From JAOADN01 sp049323795 (lineage in GTDB: Bacteria > Pseudomonadota > Alphaproteobacteria > Rhodobacterales > Rhodobacteraceae), in the NCBI GenBank assembly GCA_049323795.1, contig JBMOOH010000001.1:62001-126000 (forward strand): 64,000 bases of DNA, read 5' to 3'. Shown here piece by piece: positions 34,509-42,204 of this stretch. The notes below the pieces were generated by a model that saw nothing but the letters and a program-made list of their open reading frames with translations, was not told the origin of the DNA and made no database searches. Positions within the stretch are counted from its first letter, which is position 1, and every line of letters begins with the position of its first letter. A program made the translations under genes and the position numbers.

Positions 34509-34862
34509 TCACGCGGCGCGCTCTTCGAGGAGCAGCGCCGAGAGCGAGGCGTTGGCGGCTCTGGGTCTGGGTCGCGCGACGGCGATGTAGGCGAAGCGAT
34601 CGGGGCCCACGCGCTCCTGCACGAGGTGGACGAGGCCCTTCTCGAAGGCGCCCAGCGCGGCCTGACCGAGGTCGGCGAGCTGACGGCGCTCGGCCTCGGG
34701 CAAGGTCGAGATCACCGGCGTGACATCGATCCCGAGAAAGCCGCGGTGATACTCGATCCGGGCGCCAGCCTCGGCCTGAGCGATCCAGGCGTAGAGCTCG
34801 ACATCGATGAGCTTCGGCATCGCCACGCGGGCGCCGACAGGGATCGCGGCGACCATCAGCAT
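34509..34862 (-). CDS. Phage hypothetical protein
   Basis: A 117-aa protein (or 103 aa from MPKLIDVELYAWIAQAEAGA). The chosen ATG (34860-34862) overlaps the end of the excisionase-like gene. Segments PVISTLPEAERRQLADLGQA and GLVHLVQERVGPDRFAYIAV are notable but match no family I know. It continues the same minus-strand operon. Confidence 0.55.
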   Translation of the reverse strand: MLMVAAIPVGARVAMPKLIDVELYAWIAQAEAGARIEYHRGFLGIDVTPVISTLPEAERRQLADLGQAALGAFEKGLVHLVQERVGPDRFAYIAVARPRPRAANASLSALLLEERAA

Positions 34863-35122
34863 ACCCGTGCGGCCCGCGCGGGGTCCGCGGTCAGACGGCG
34901 AGGCGCGTGGCCGGCGCGCGCGACGGCCTCGCTGATCTTCAGCGCACGCTGAAGCTGGCTCTGCTCGAAGGCTTCGACGTCGGCGAGCCGGTAGAGCACG
35001 CGCCCACCGAGCTTGAGGAAGGCCGGTCCCTGGCCGCTGTATCGCCAGCGTTCCAGCGTCCGGTGGGAGATCCCCCAGCGCCGGGCCAGCTCCTTCTGGT
35101 TCAGGCAATGCCTCTGCAGCAT
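34856..35122 (-). CDS. Excisionase/AlpA-like helix-turn-helix protein
   Basis: An 88-aa MerR-like DNA-binding protein. LNQKELARRWGISHRTLERW is the helix-turn-helix, followed by GPAFLKLGGRVLYRLADVEA, the wing pattern of HTH_17 excisionases. It sits at the promoter-proximal end of the replication operon, 197 bp after the 35320 gene. It could be an excisionase or an early activator. No tyrosine integrase is present, so a role with the serine recombinase or as a transcription factor is possible. Confidence 0.75.
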   Translation of the reverse strand: MLQRHCLNQKELARRWGISHRTLERWRYSGQGPAFLKLGGRVLYRLADVEAFEQSQLQRALKISEAVARAGHAPRRLTADPARAARVC

Positions 35123-35319
35123 CGGTGTCTCCTCTCGTTGTCGAGGAGAACATGCGAAATTCCGCAGTGGGATGTCGTCAGGATCGGCGGGGGATGCGGA
35201 GGGGGATCAATCAGCCCTTTCAGGACTGGTGTTTGGCCGCTGGCGGGGCGCCGTCATCCCCCACCATCCCTCACTCATCCCCCTCCCGGTCCCACAGAGG
35301 CCGAGCGGCAGGGGATAGG

Positions 35320-36003
35320 TCAGTCGAGATTCAGACGGTAGCCGCCACGCCGGTCGGAGCGGATCAGATGCCGCCAGTCCTTCTGCGACTTGAAGACGTC
35401 GGCCATGCGCAGGCTTTTCGAGCCGGCGCGCGACAGGATCGCCTTGCCGTTCTGCCAGGGCGCCCCGGCCTGCGCCGCCTCGTGCAGCGCGCGCACGACT
35501 TCCGCCTGGATCGGGCCCAGCTTGAACCGGCATCCGTTGCAGCGGACTTCGAAGTAATCGACCGAGTGGATGAAGGTCGCCTCCTCCATCGGCTGTCCGC
35601 CCGGCGAGAACCCGGTCTCGATCTCGAAACGGTCGCGTTCATCTCGCCTTAGAAGGAGGTCGCCGATCATGACGAGGACGGGCTTCGCATCGCCCCAGGT
35701 CTCCGCGTAGTCGGCCTTCGGCGTCCGGAAGCTCTCGAGATGGACCTCGCCACACCGGAAAAGCTGGAACACGTCGCGGGCATGGAGATCGAGCAGACCG
35801 CTGTAGTAGCTCTGCTCCCACGGCACCCTGTAGGTCTCGCCTCTCACGTCCTCCTCGATGTCGCCGAACTCGATCGGCACGCTGAACACGCGCACCGACA
35901 GGCGGAGCTTGTCGTTCTCAGCGAGGTAGATCAGGTCCGCTTCAGTGATCTGCCACCGCTCGAGGATCTCGGGGAGCGTGAAGTACGATTTATCGATGTG
36001 CAT
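35320..36003 (-). CDS. Phage early-region protein divergent from the repressor
   Basis: A 227-aa protein beginning MHIDKSYFTLPEILERWQIT, an N-terminal helix-turn-helix-like start (the TLPEILERW pattern of phage early regulators). A middle beta-rich part follows and the C-terminal ~70 residues (LGPIQAEVVRALHEAAQAGA, KSLRMADVFKSQKDWRHLIR) look like a winged helix. Two cysteines (EVRCNGCRF) stand close together. Divergent position from a CI-type repressor suggests an early regulator, Cro-like in role if not in fold. Function is inferred. Confidence 0.62.
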   Translation of the reverse strand: MHIDKSYFTLPEILERWQITEADLIYLAENDKLRLSVRVFSVPIEFGDIEEDVRGETYRVPWEQSYYSGLLDLHARDVFQLFRCGEVHLESFRTPKADYAETWGDAKPVLVMIGDLLLRRDERDRFEIETGFSPGGQPMEEATFIHSVDYFEVRCNGCRFKLGPIQAEVVRALHEAAQAGAPWQNGKAILSRAGSKSLRMADVFKSQKDWRHLIRSDRRGGYRLNLD

Positions 36004-36029
36004 TCACTGCCCTCCAAGCCGATTCCCGT

Positions 36030-36042
36030 GTAAGATGTTTAC
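36030..36042. promoter_or_regulatory. Candidate repressor operator between divergent early genes
   Basis: GTAAGATGTTTAC has complementary GTAA/TTAC ends and lies in the 116-bp space between the 35320 gene and the repressor. Position and symmetry fit a CI/LexA-type operator; a single short site is weak evidence. A longer palindrome with the same GTAA...TTAC core occurs at 40066-40087. Confidence 0.35.
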
Positions 36043-36059
36043 CTTCTGTTCTTATTCGC

Positions 36060-36088
36060 TTGACGGGCTTCGATCAATCCGATTTTAT
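36060..36088 (+). promoter_or_regulatory. Probable promoter of the repressor gene
   Basis: TTGACG (36060-36065) and TTTTAT (36083-36088) are separated by 17 bp, a good sigma-70-type match ahead of the repressor ATG at 36120. GGTGGGG just before the ATG can serve as ribosome-binding site. Confidence 0.55.
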
Positions 36089-36119
36089 CCTATTTCATCC
36101 ACAGTTGGGTGGGGATGAC

Positions 36120-36797
36120 ATGACCGAGCACCACACGCTTTCCGACCGCCTGAGGGCCCGGGCCAACCAGCTCGGCATCAGCCCCGCTCACGTCGCCGAG
36201 ATGGCCGGCGTGAACCGGTCCTTCGTCTACGACATCCTGCGCGGCCGCTCCGCCCGCCCCGGCCTCGACCGGCTGGCCGAGGTCGCCCGCGTGCTGAAGG
36301 TAGACCGCGACTGGCTGATCCACGGCATCGGCGAGGTGGAGGGCACGCCGCCGTTCGTCGACAATCCCGACGATGCCTTCGTCGCCATCGCGCATGCCAC
36401 CCCACGCCCCGCAATGGGCGGTGGTGCAGTCGTGACCGAGGACGGCGACACCCCCGGCCGCGTCTATCACTTTCGCCGCTCCTGGATCCGGAACAGCCTC
36501 AAGGCCAGCCCGTCGCAGCTGCGCATCATGCATGTGGAGGGCGACAGCATGGCGCCGACGCTGCTGAGCGGCGACGCGGTGCTGGTCGACATGACCCGCC
36601 GCGCCCCAAACCCGCCTGGCATCTTCGTGCTGGACGACGGGATGGGGCTGGTCGCCAAGCGGCTCGAGCACATCCCGAACAGCGACCCGCCCGCGGTGCG
36701 CGTCATCTCCGACAACAAGCACTACCCCGAATACGAGCGAACGGCCGACGAGATCCACATCGTCGGCCGCATCCGTTGGTTCGCGCGGGAGATCTGA
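36120..36797 (+). CDS. CI/LexA-like phage repressor (XRE HTH + S24 peptidase)
   Basis: A 225-aa repressor. Residues ~7-65 are an XRE helix-turn-helix (LGISPAHVAEMAGVNRSFVY, GRSARPGLDRLAEVARVLKV). The C-terminal half is an S24 domain with the catalytic serine in MHVEGDSMAPTLLSGDAVLV and the lysine in GLVAKRLEH. This is the arrangement of RecA-stimulated self-cleaving repressors, although I see no clear Ala-Gly cleavage site in the linker, so it may act without cleavage. It maintains the quiescent state of the element; divergent promoter region to its left. Confidence 0.88.
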   Translation: MTEHHTLSDRLRARANQLGISPAHVAEMAGVNRSFVYDILRGRSARPGLDRLAEVARVLKVDRDWLIHGIGEVEGTPPFVDNPDDAFVAIAHATPRPAMGGGAVVTEDGDTPGRVYHFRRSWIRNSLKASPSQLRIMHVEGDSMAPTLLSGDAVLVDMTRRAPNPPGIFVLDDGMGLVAKRLEHIPNSDPPAVRVISDNKHYPEYERTADEIHIVGRIRWFAREI

Positions 36798-36798
36798 G

Positions 36799-37530
36799 GT
36801 GATCGGGTTCAGGGAGATGGACGATTCCGATCCGGCGCCGGCGTTCTCGCCGCTGGTGCGGGGGATGGAGAAGACCTTCGCCTGGATCGGCGAACACGGC
36901 GGCATTTCCCTGACGCCGTCCAGGGCCTTCAAGCGGGTCTTCGTGCACTGGGCCGCGGCCGAGTTCGACTGGCCCGGCCACACCGAGGCGGACCTCTTCG
37001 CCGTCAACAAGGTGCTGAACGAGCCCGACTTCGCCCCGCTGATGGTGCTTCACGACCTGATGATCGCGATGAAGCTCGGGCGGCACTACAAGGGCGAATT
37101 CCGGCCAACCAAGGCTGGCCAGGCACTGGCGGGCCATCCCGGTCGGATTTTCGGCACGGTCGTCCCGTTCTTCCTGTTCCGGATCAACCACGCCAGCATG
37201 TCGCGGTTCGACGACGCGCCGATCCTGGGCAACTGGGACGTTTTCCTGAACGTGCTCAACGTCGAGTCCGAGAACGGCGCCACCGGCGCCCACCTTCGCC
37301 GCGTGCTCTTCGGAGAACCCGAGATGGGGCCGTTGCCGCGCTACGACGAGGTGATGGGCCAGCTCTACATCCAGGTGCTGCGCCCGCTCTGCTGGGCGGG
37401 GCTGCTACAGCAGGGACGCGGCACGGCTAGCTATCGCTTCGAGGAGGCGGTGTTCATGAAGACGCCGCTCTGGAGATCGGCGCTGGTTCTCGACACCGAT
37501 GCCCAGGTCGCGCCGGCGATTCGTCACTGA
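36799..37530 (+). CDS. Hypothetical protein downstream of the repressor
   Basis: A 243-aa protein from a GTG at 36799, one base after the repressor stop, with GGGAG seven bases before it; ATG 36817 is an alternative. Segments AFKRVFVHWAAAEFDWPGHT, MVLHDLMIAMKLGRHYKGEF and RPTKAGQALAGHPGRIFGTV suggest a mixed helical fold with a winged-helix flavour. I do not recognise the family. Tight spacing makes it co-transcribed with the repressor, perhaps as an immunity partner or antitoxin, which is speculation. Confidence 0.6.
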   Translation: MIGFREMDDSDPAPAFSPLVRGMEKTFAWIGEHGGISLTPSRAFKRVFVHWAAAEFDWPGHTEADLFAVNKVLNEPDFAPLMVLHDLMIAMKLGRHYKGEFRPTKAGQALAGHPGRIFGTVVPFFLFRINHASMSRFDDAPILGNWDVFLNVLNVESENGATGAHLRRVLFGEPEMGPLPRYDEVMGQLYIQVLRPLCWAGLLQQGRGTASYRFEEAVFMKTPLWRSALVLDTDAQVAPAIRH

Positions 37531-37629
37531 GGCTCCGCCGGTTCCTATCCTCTGCGCAGGCTTACGCGGGACTCCCATAAGCCTTTGAATCCGATTGTTT
37601 TCGGAGGGTGTGCGGGTAGCGTTTCCCCC

Positions 37630-37857
37630 ATGCGAAACGTGCCGACAAATCCACAGCGGGGTTCAAACCCGCTGCCGCCCGACCAGATGACTCCCGCCGA
37701 GCGCCGCGGCGAACTGTGCGGCCTGCTGGCGCTCGGGCTGGTCCGCCTGCAGCTGCGGGAACAGGGCGAACCTTCTGACGATACTGGAGAAATTCGCCTA
37801 CACTCTCCGGCCGACCGATGCCGTCATGCAACTCCAACTCACCGGAGACCCGCATGA
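37630..37857 (+). CDS. Small conserved protein of the serine-recombinase module
   Basis: A 75-aa protein (MRNVPTNPQRGSNPLPPDQM, then TPAERRGELCGLLALGLVRL). Small proteins with this TPAERR...LALGLVRLR core regularly precede DUF2924 and recombinase genes in alphaproteobacterial phages. The stop overlaps the DUF2924 start by ATGA. Role unknown. Confidence 0.65.
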   Translation: MRNVPTNPQRGSNPLPPDQMTPAERRGELCGLLALGLVRLQLREQGEPSDDTGEIRLHSPADRCRHATPTHRRPA

Positions 37858-38309
37858 CGACCCACGATCCAATTCTCGCGCGCCTGGCTGCGCTGAAAAC
37901 CGCCACGACGCCGGAACTGAAGGCGCAGTGGCGCGATCTGTTCGACAGCGAACCGCCGCCGTTCAACCGGCGTTACCTGGAGAGCCGGCTGGCCTATCGT
38001 ATCCAGGAGCTCGCCTATGGCGGGCTGAAGCCGGAGACGATCCGGCGGCTGGAACGGCTGGGCAAGGAACTCGACGGCGGTGACAAGAAGAAGCGCGGCA
38101 TGCGCCTCGACCGTGACCGCCCCATCACCGGCACGCGGCTGCTCCGCGAGTGGCAAGGTGTCGAGTACATCGTCACCGTCACCGCCGACGGCTTCGAATG
38201 GCAGGGGCGGCCGTACAAGTCGCTGTCCGCTATCGCGCGCGCCATCACGGGCACGCGCTGGAATGGGTGGGTGTTCTTTGGGCTGAAGAACCGGAGGGCG
38301 CGGACATGA
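37854..38309 (+). CDS. DUF2924 protein
   Basis: A 151-aa protein of the DUF2924 family, which nearly always accompanies phage serine recombinases. Landmarks: ELKAQWRDLFDSEPPPFNRR, YLESRLAYRIQELAYGGL, PITGTRLLREWQGVEYIVTV, GFEWQGRPYKSLSAIARAIT and GTRWNGWVFFGL. The constant pairing suggests an accessory DNA-binding role in recombination, not shown experimentally to my knowledge. Overlaps the recombinase start by ATGA. Confidence 0.85.
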   Translation: MTTHDPILARLAALKTATTPELKAQWRDLFDSEPPPFNRRYLESRLAYRIQELAYGGLKPETIRRLERLGKELDGGDKKKRGMRLDRDRPITGTRLLREWQGVEYIVTVTADGFEWQGRPYKSLSAIARAITGTRWNGWVFFGLKNRRART

Positions 38310-39631
38310 CGAAGGCCCCTGCGAAATCAGGAATGGTCCGGAAACTCCGGTGCGCGATCTACACTCGGAAATCCTCCGAGGAAGGGCTGGAGCAGGAGTT
38401 CAACAGCCTGCATGCCCAGCGCGAGGCCTGCGAATCCTACATCGCCAGCCAGCGCTCGGAGGGCTGGGTGCTGGTCCGCGATCAGTATGATGACGGCGGC
38501 ATCTCGGGCGGCACGCTGGAACGCCCAGGCCTCAAGCGCCTGATGGCCGATATCGAGGATGGGCTGGTCGATGTGGTCGTGGTCTACAAGATCGACCGCC
38601 TCAGCCGCTCGCTCGCCGACTTTGCTAAGCTGGTCGAAGTGTTCGACCGGAACGGCGTAACCTTCGTCTCCGTGACGCAGTCGTTCAACACCACCACGTC
38701 CATGGGCCGGCTGACGCTGAACATTCTGCTGTCCTTCGCCCAGTTCGAGCGGGAGGTCACGGCCGAGCGCATCCGCGACAAGGTCGCCGCCAGCCGAAAG
38801 AAGGGCATGTGGATGGGCGGGGTGCCGCCCTACGGCTATCGGGTCCAGAACCGGAAGCTGGTGATCGACGACGAAGCCGCCGAGCATGTCCGCTGGATCT
38901 TCGGTCGATTCCTCGAGATCGGATCCGGGACGGAACTGGCACGCGAGGTCGCGAAGCGCGGTATCCGCACGCCACGGGGCAACCGGATCGACAAGAAATA
39001 CATTTACCGGATGCTGAGCAACCGCGCCTACATCGGCGATGCGGTCCATAAGGGCGACAGCTATCCCGGCGAGCACGACGCGATCATCGACCGCGAGACG
39101 TGGGATCGCGTCCACGCCATTCTGCAGGAGAGCCCGCGCAAGCGGGCGATGCGAACACGCGCCGAGTCGCCGGCACTGCTGAAGGGTCTGCTGTTTGGAC
39201 CCGACGGCGCGGCCTTCTCCCCGACGCACACCCGCAAGGGCGAAAAGCTCTACCGCTACTACGTAAGCCAGACGGTGCTTAAGCATGGTGCGGGTTCGTG
39301 TCCTGTTGGACGCTTACCGGCAGGGGAGATTGAGGCGGCAATCATCGACCAGCTGCGCGCCGTGTTTCGCCAACCCGAGATCGTGGCGGGCACGTGGAAG
39401 GCCGCGCGCGTCCACGCCGACGACATCACCGAGGCCGATACCCGCGCGGCCCTGCAGCAGCTCGATCCGATGTGGGACGAGCTTTTCCCGGCCGAACAGG
39501 CGCGCATCGTGGCGCTGTTGGTCGAGCGTGTGGACATCGGCACGGACGGGCTCAACGTGCGCCTGCGCGTCGACGGGCTCGGCAGCCTCGCGCGCGAGAT
39601 GCTGGCCGGCGGCATCGAGGCGGCCGCATGA
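38306..39631 (+). CDS. Large serine recombinase
   Basis: A 441-aa serine site-specific recombinase. The catalytic serine is in CAIYTRKSSEEGLEQEFNSL near residue 22; YDDGGISGGTLERPGLKRLM, VVVYKIDRLSRSLADFAKLV and FVSVTQSFNTTTSMGRLTLN complete the resolvase domain. Then comes a recombinase domain (PPYGYRVQNRKLVIDDEAAE, GIRTPRGNRIDKKYIYRMLS, LSNRAYIGDAVHKGDSYPGE) and a zinc-ribbon-like part with KLYRYYVSQTVLKHG. It is the probable integrase of the element. These enzymes usually target non-tRNA sites; none could be recognised here. Confidence 0.93.
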   Translation: MTKAPAKSGMVRKLRCAIYTRKSSEEGLEQEFNSLHAQREACESYIASQRSEGWVLVRDQYDDGGISGGTLERPGLKRLMADIEDGLVDVVVVYKIDRLSRSLADFAKLVEVFDRNGVTFVSVTQSFNTTTSMGRLTLNILLSFAQFEREVTAERIRDKVAASRKKGMWMGGVPPYGYRVQNRKLVIDDEAAEHVRWIFGRFLEIGSGTELAREVAKRGIRTPRGNRIDKKYIYRMLSNRAYIGDAVHKGDSYPGEHDAIIDRETWDRVHAILQESPRKRAMRTRAESPALLKGLLFGPDGAAFSPTHTRKGEKLYRYYVSQTVLKHGAGSCPVGRLPAGEIEAAIIDQLRAVFRQPEIVAGTWKAARVHADDITEADTRAALQQLDPMWDELFPAEQARIVALLVERVDIGTDGLNVRLRVDGLGSLAREMLAGGIEAAA

Positions 39632-40014
39632 ACCGCAGCACGCCGATCCCGGAGACTGTAACGCTCCACGTCCCGTTCCGGATCGTGAAGCGTGGCGGGA
39701 AGAAGGAGATGCAGTTGCCCGAGGGCGCCACGCAATCGCAGCGGACTGACAGCACACTGGTCAAGGCGCTGGCCCGTGCGTTCCGATGGAAGCGGATGCT
39801 CGAGTCGGGCGAATACGCCACCATCGCCGAACTGGCCGAACGAGAGGGCATCGCGCCCTCCTACATGACCCGCGTCCTACGGCTCACGCTGCTCGCGCCT
39901 GACATCATCGACGCGATCCTGGACGGGAAGCAGGGGCCGGAGGTGACGCTCGCGCAGGTGCTGGAGCCGTTCCCGCTCACATGGCAGCATCAGGCGCTGC
40001 ATTTTTCTCTGTAG
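39628..40014 (+). CDS. Recombinase-linked helix-turn-helix protein
   Basis: A 128-aa protein whose C-terminal half carries YATIAELAEREGIAPSYMTR, a clear helix-turn-helix, then VLRLTLLAPDIIDAILDGKQ. It overlaps the recombinase stop by ATGA. The set small protein-DUF2924-recombinase-HTH protein is a recurrent alphaproteobacterial module; the HTH protein may control excision direction or transcription. It is the last gene before the restriction operon and could also bind the palindrome at 40066. Confidence 0.78.
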   Translation: MNRSTPIPETVTLHVPFRIVKRGGKKEMQLPEGATQSQRTDSTLVKALARAFRWKRMLESGEYATIAELAEREGIAPSYMTRVLRLTLLAPDIIDAILDGKQGPEVTLAQVLEPFPLTWQHQALHFSL

Positions 40015-40037
40015 GAAGAAAACTGCGCTTTGAAGGA

Positions 40038-40087
40038 TTGACTCGAGGGACGGGCTCGCATAGATCTCTGTAAATCGCCTTACAGAG
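40038..40087 (+). promoter_or_regulatory. Promoter and palindromic operator of the type I R-M operon
   Basis: TTGACT (40038-40043) and TAGATC (40061-40066), 17 bp apart, form a modest promoter. Overlapping the -10 and the likely start of transcription is CTCTGTAA-ATCGCC-TTACAGAG (40066-40087), a perfect 8-bp palindrome with a 6-bp centre. The AGAGGA that serves the hsdS-like gene at 40097 is inside its right arm, so either a repressor or an RNA hairpin there would control expression. Confidence 0.6.
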
Positions 40088-40096
40088 GATTCTTTC

Positions 40097-40687
40097 ATGC
40101 GGCTCGCGGAGCTCTCGGACATTCACTCCGGCTACACGGCGCGCGGCAGGCTCGATCCGCTGTCGGAGGGTGGCGTGCCGGCGCTTCAGCTGCGAGACGT
40201 CGGAACGAACGGTGAAGCGCCAGGACCGGACTTCCAGAGGTACGACCTGGACAAGCTGTCCGACCGATACTTCGTCCGCGGCGGCGAGGTCGTCTTTCGA
40301 TCGCGTGGCGAGCCGAACGCCGCGGTGGCCATTCCCGCTTCGCTGCCGGAGCCCGTCGTGGTCATTGTCCCGTTGGTGATCGTTCGCCCCGACAGGGACC
40401 GCGTTCTCCCCGAATACGTGGCATGGGCCATTAACCAGCCCGACGCGCAGCGCAGGCTCGGCGCGGAAGCGCAGGGCACAAGCCTCAGAATGATTCCCAT
40501 GGCGGTCCTCGAGAACCTCGAGATCGCCGTGCCCGACCTGCCCACGCAGAAACGTATCGTCGAACTCGACGCCCTGGCCCGGCAGGAGGGGCAGCTGCTC
40601 CGTCAACTCGCCGCTCGCCGCGAAGAACTCGTAAGCGCCATTCTCGGCGATGCAGCGAAGGCCGCCGACCAGAAGGAAATTGCCTGA
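40097..40687 (+). CDS. Half-size type I specificity subunit (single TRD)
   Basis: A 196-aa HsdS-like protein with one target-recognition domain: ELSDIHSGYTARGRLDPLSE at the start, RYFVRGGEVVFRSRGEPNAA, LPEYVAWAINQPDAQRRLGA, and a closing conserved region IAVPDLPTQKRIVELDALAR that resembles the helical spacer. It is about half the length of a normal HsdS, and the full-length HsdS of the system is at 43227. Such half subunits can work as dimers or as alternative specificity subunits. Its stop shares a base with the hsdM start (TGATG). Confidence 0.78.
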   Translation: MRLAELSDIHSGYTARGRLDPLSEGGVPALQLRDVGTNGEAPGPDFQRYDLDKLSDRYFVRGGEVVFRSRGEPNAAVAIPASLPEPVVVIVPLVIVRPDRDRVLPEYVAWAINQPDAQRRLGAEAQGTSLRMIPMAVLENLEIAVPDLPTQKRIVELDALARQEGQLLRQLAARREELVSAILGDAAKAADQKEIA

Positions 40688-42204
40688 TGACCGATCAGAT
40701 TACCCAACAGCAGATCAATCAAACCGCCTGGGCGGCCTGCGACACCTTCCGGGGCGCCGTCGATGCCGGCCAGTACAAGGACTACATCCTCGTCATGTTG
40801 TTCCTGAAGTACATTTCGGACCTCTGGAACGACCACGTCGAGACCTACCGCAATCAGTACGGCGGTGACGAGGCCCGCATTCGCCGGCGCCTCGAGCGCG
40901 AGCGTTTCATCCTGCCCGAGGGCGCAAGCTTCTACGACCTCTACGCCCAGCGGAACGAGGCCAATATCGGCGAGCTGATCAACATCGCGCTGGAGAAGAT
41001 CGAGGACGCGAACCGGGCCAAGCTCGAGGGCGTCTTCCGCAACATCGACTTCAACTCCGAGGCCAACCTCGGCCGCCCGAAGGATCGCAACCGCCGTCTC
41101 AAGAACCTCCTCGAGGACTTCGCCAAGCCTGCGCTCGACCTGCGCCCGTCGCGGGTGACCGAGGACATCATCGGCGAGTGCTACATCTACCTGATCTCGC
41201 GCTTCGCCTCGGACGCCGGGAAGAAGGCGGGCGAGTTCTACACGCCCACCGCCGTCTCGCGCCTGCTCGCCAAACTGGCGGCGCCGCAGCCCGGCAATAC
41301 GATATGCGACCCCGCCTGCGGCTCCGGCTCGCTGCTGATCCAGGCCTCGCAGGAGGTCGGATCCGAGAACTTCGCCCTTTACGGGCAGGAAGTGAACGGG
41401 GCGACGTGGGCGCTGGCCCGCATGAACATGTTCCTGCACGCCAAGGACGCCGCCCGCATCGAATGGTGCGACACGCTCAACAGCCCCGCGCTGGTCGAGG
41501 GCGACCACCTGATGCGCTTCGACGTGGTGCTCGCCAACCCGCCGTTCTCACTCGACAAATGGGGCGCGGAGGATGCCGACAGCGACCAGTACAAGCGCTT
41601 CTGGCGCGGCGTGCCGCCCAAGTCCAAGGGCGACTACGCCTTCATCACCCACATGATCGAGATCGCCAAACGGCAGTCCGGCCGCGTCGCAGTGATCGTG
41701 CCGCATGGCGTGCTGTTCCGGGGCGGGGCCGAGGGGCGCATCCGCCAGCAGCTGATCGAGGAAAACCTGCTCGACGCCGTCGTCGGCCTGCCCGCCAACC
41801 TGTTCACCACAACCGGGATCCCGGTCGCCATCCTGATCTTCGACCGTTCGCGCGAGGAAGGCGGCGCGAACGCTGACCGGCGCGACGTGCTGTTCATCGA
41901 CGCCAGCAAGGAGTTCACGCCGGGCAAGACCCAGAACGTGATGGACGAGACGCATGTGGCCAGGGTGCTGGAGACCTACGCCACCCGCGCCGAAGTCGAG
42001 CGGTATTCGCACCGGGCCAGCCCAGAGGAGATCGCCGAGAACGGCTACAACCTCAACATCCCCCGCTACGTCGACACGTTCGAGCCGGAGGAGGAGATCG
42101 ACGTCGCCGCCGTGCAGAAGGACATCGTGCGGATCGAGGCGGAGCTTGCCGACGTCCGGGCGAAGATGGCCGGGTATCTGAAGGAGCTCGGCGTCGATGT
42201 CTGA
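40687..42204 (+). CDS. hsdM: Type I DNA methyltransferase subunit HsdM
   Basis: A 505-aa N6-adenine methyltransferase. The N-terminal helical domain (TQQQINQTAWAACDTFRGAV, YILVMLFLKYISDLWNDHVE) is followed by KKAGEFYTPTAVSRLLAKLA, the SAM-binding NTICDPACGSGSLLIQAS and the catalytic FDVVLANPPFSLDKWG. It is full length. It overlaps the RhuM gene by eight bases. It modifies the target with HsdS and supports cleavage by HsdR. Confidence 0.96.
   Translation: MTDQITQQQINQTAWAACDTFRGAVDAGQYKDYILVMLFLKYISDLWNDHVETYRNQYGGDEARIRRRLERERFILPEGASFYDLYAQRNEANIGELINIALEKIEDANRAKLEGVFRNIDFNSEANLGRPKDRNRRLKNLLEDFAKPALDLRPSRVTEDIIGECYIYLISRFASDAGKKAGEFYTPTAVSRLLAKLAAPQPGNTICDPACGSGSLLIQASQEVGSENFALYGQEVNGATWALARMNMFLHAKDAARIEWCDTLNSPALVEGDHLMRFDVVLANPPFSLDKWGAEDADSDQYKRFWRGVPPKSKGDYAFITHMIEIAKRQSGRVAVIVPHGVLFRGGAEGRIRQQLIEENLLDAVVGLPANLFTTTGIPVAILIFDRSREEGGANADRRDVLFIDASKEFTPGKTQNVMDETHVARVLETYATRAEVERYSHRASPEEIAENGYNLNIPRYVDTFEPEEEIDVAAVQKDIVRIEAELADVRAKMAGYLKELGVDV

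Noticed and set aside
36799..40014. CRISPR array or Cas-linked genes
   Set aside because: No spaced direct repeats of 23-40 bp occur anywhere in the window; the two short-repeat arrays have 9-10-bp units with irregular spacing.
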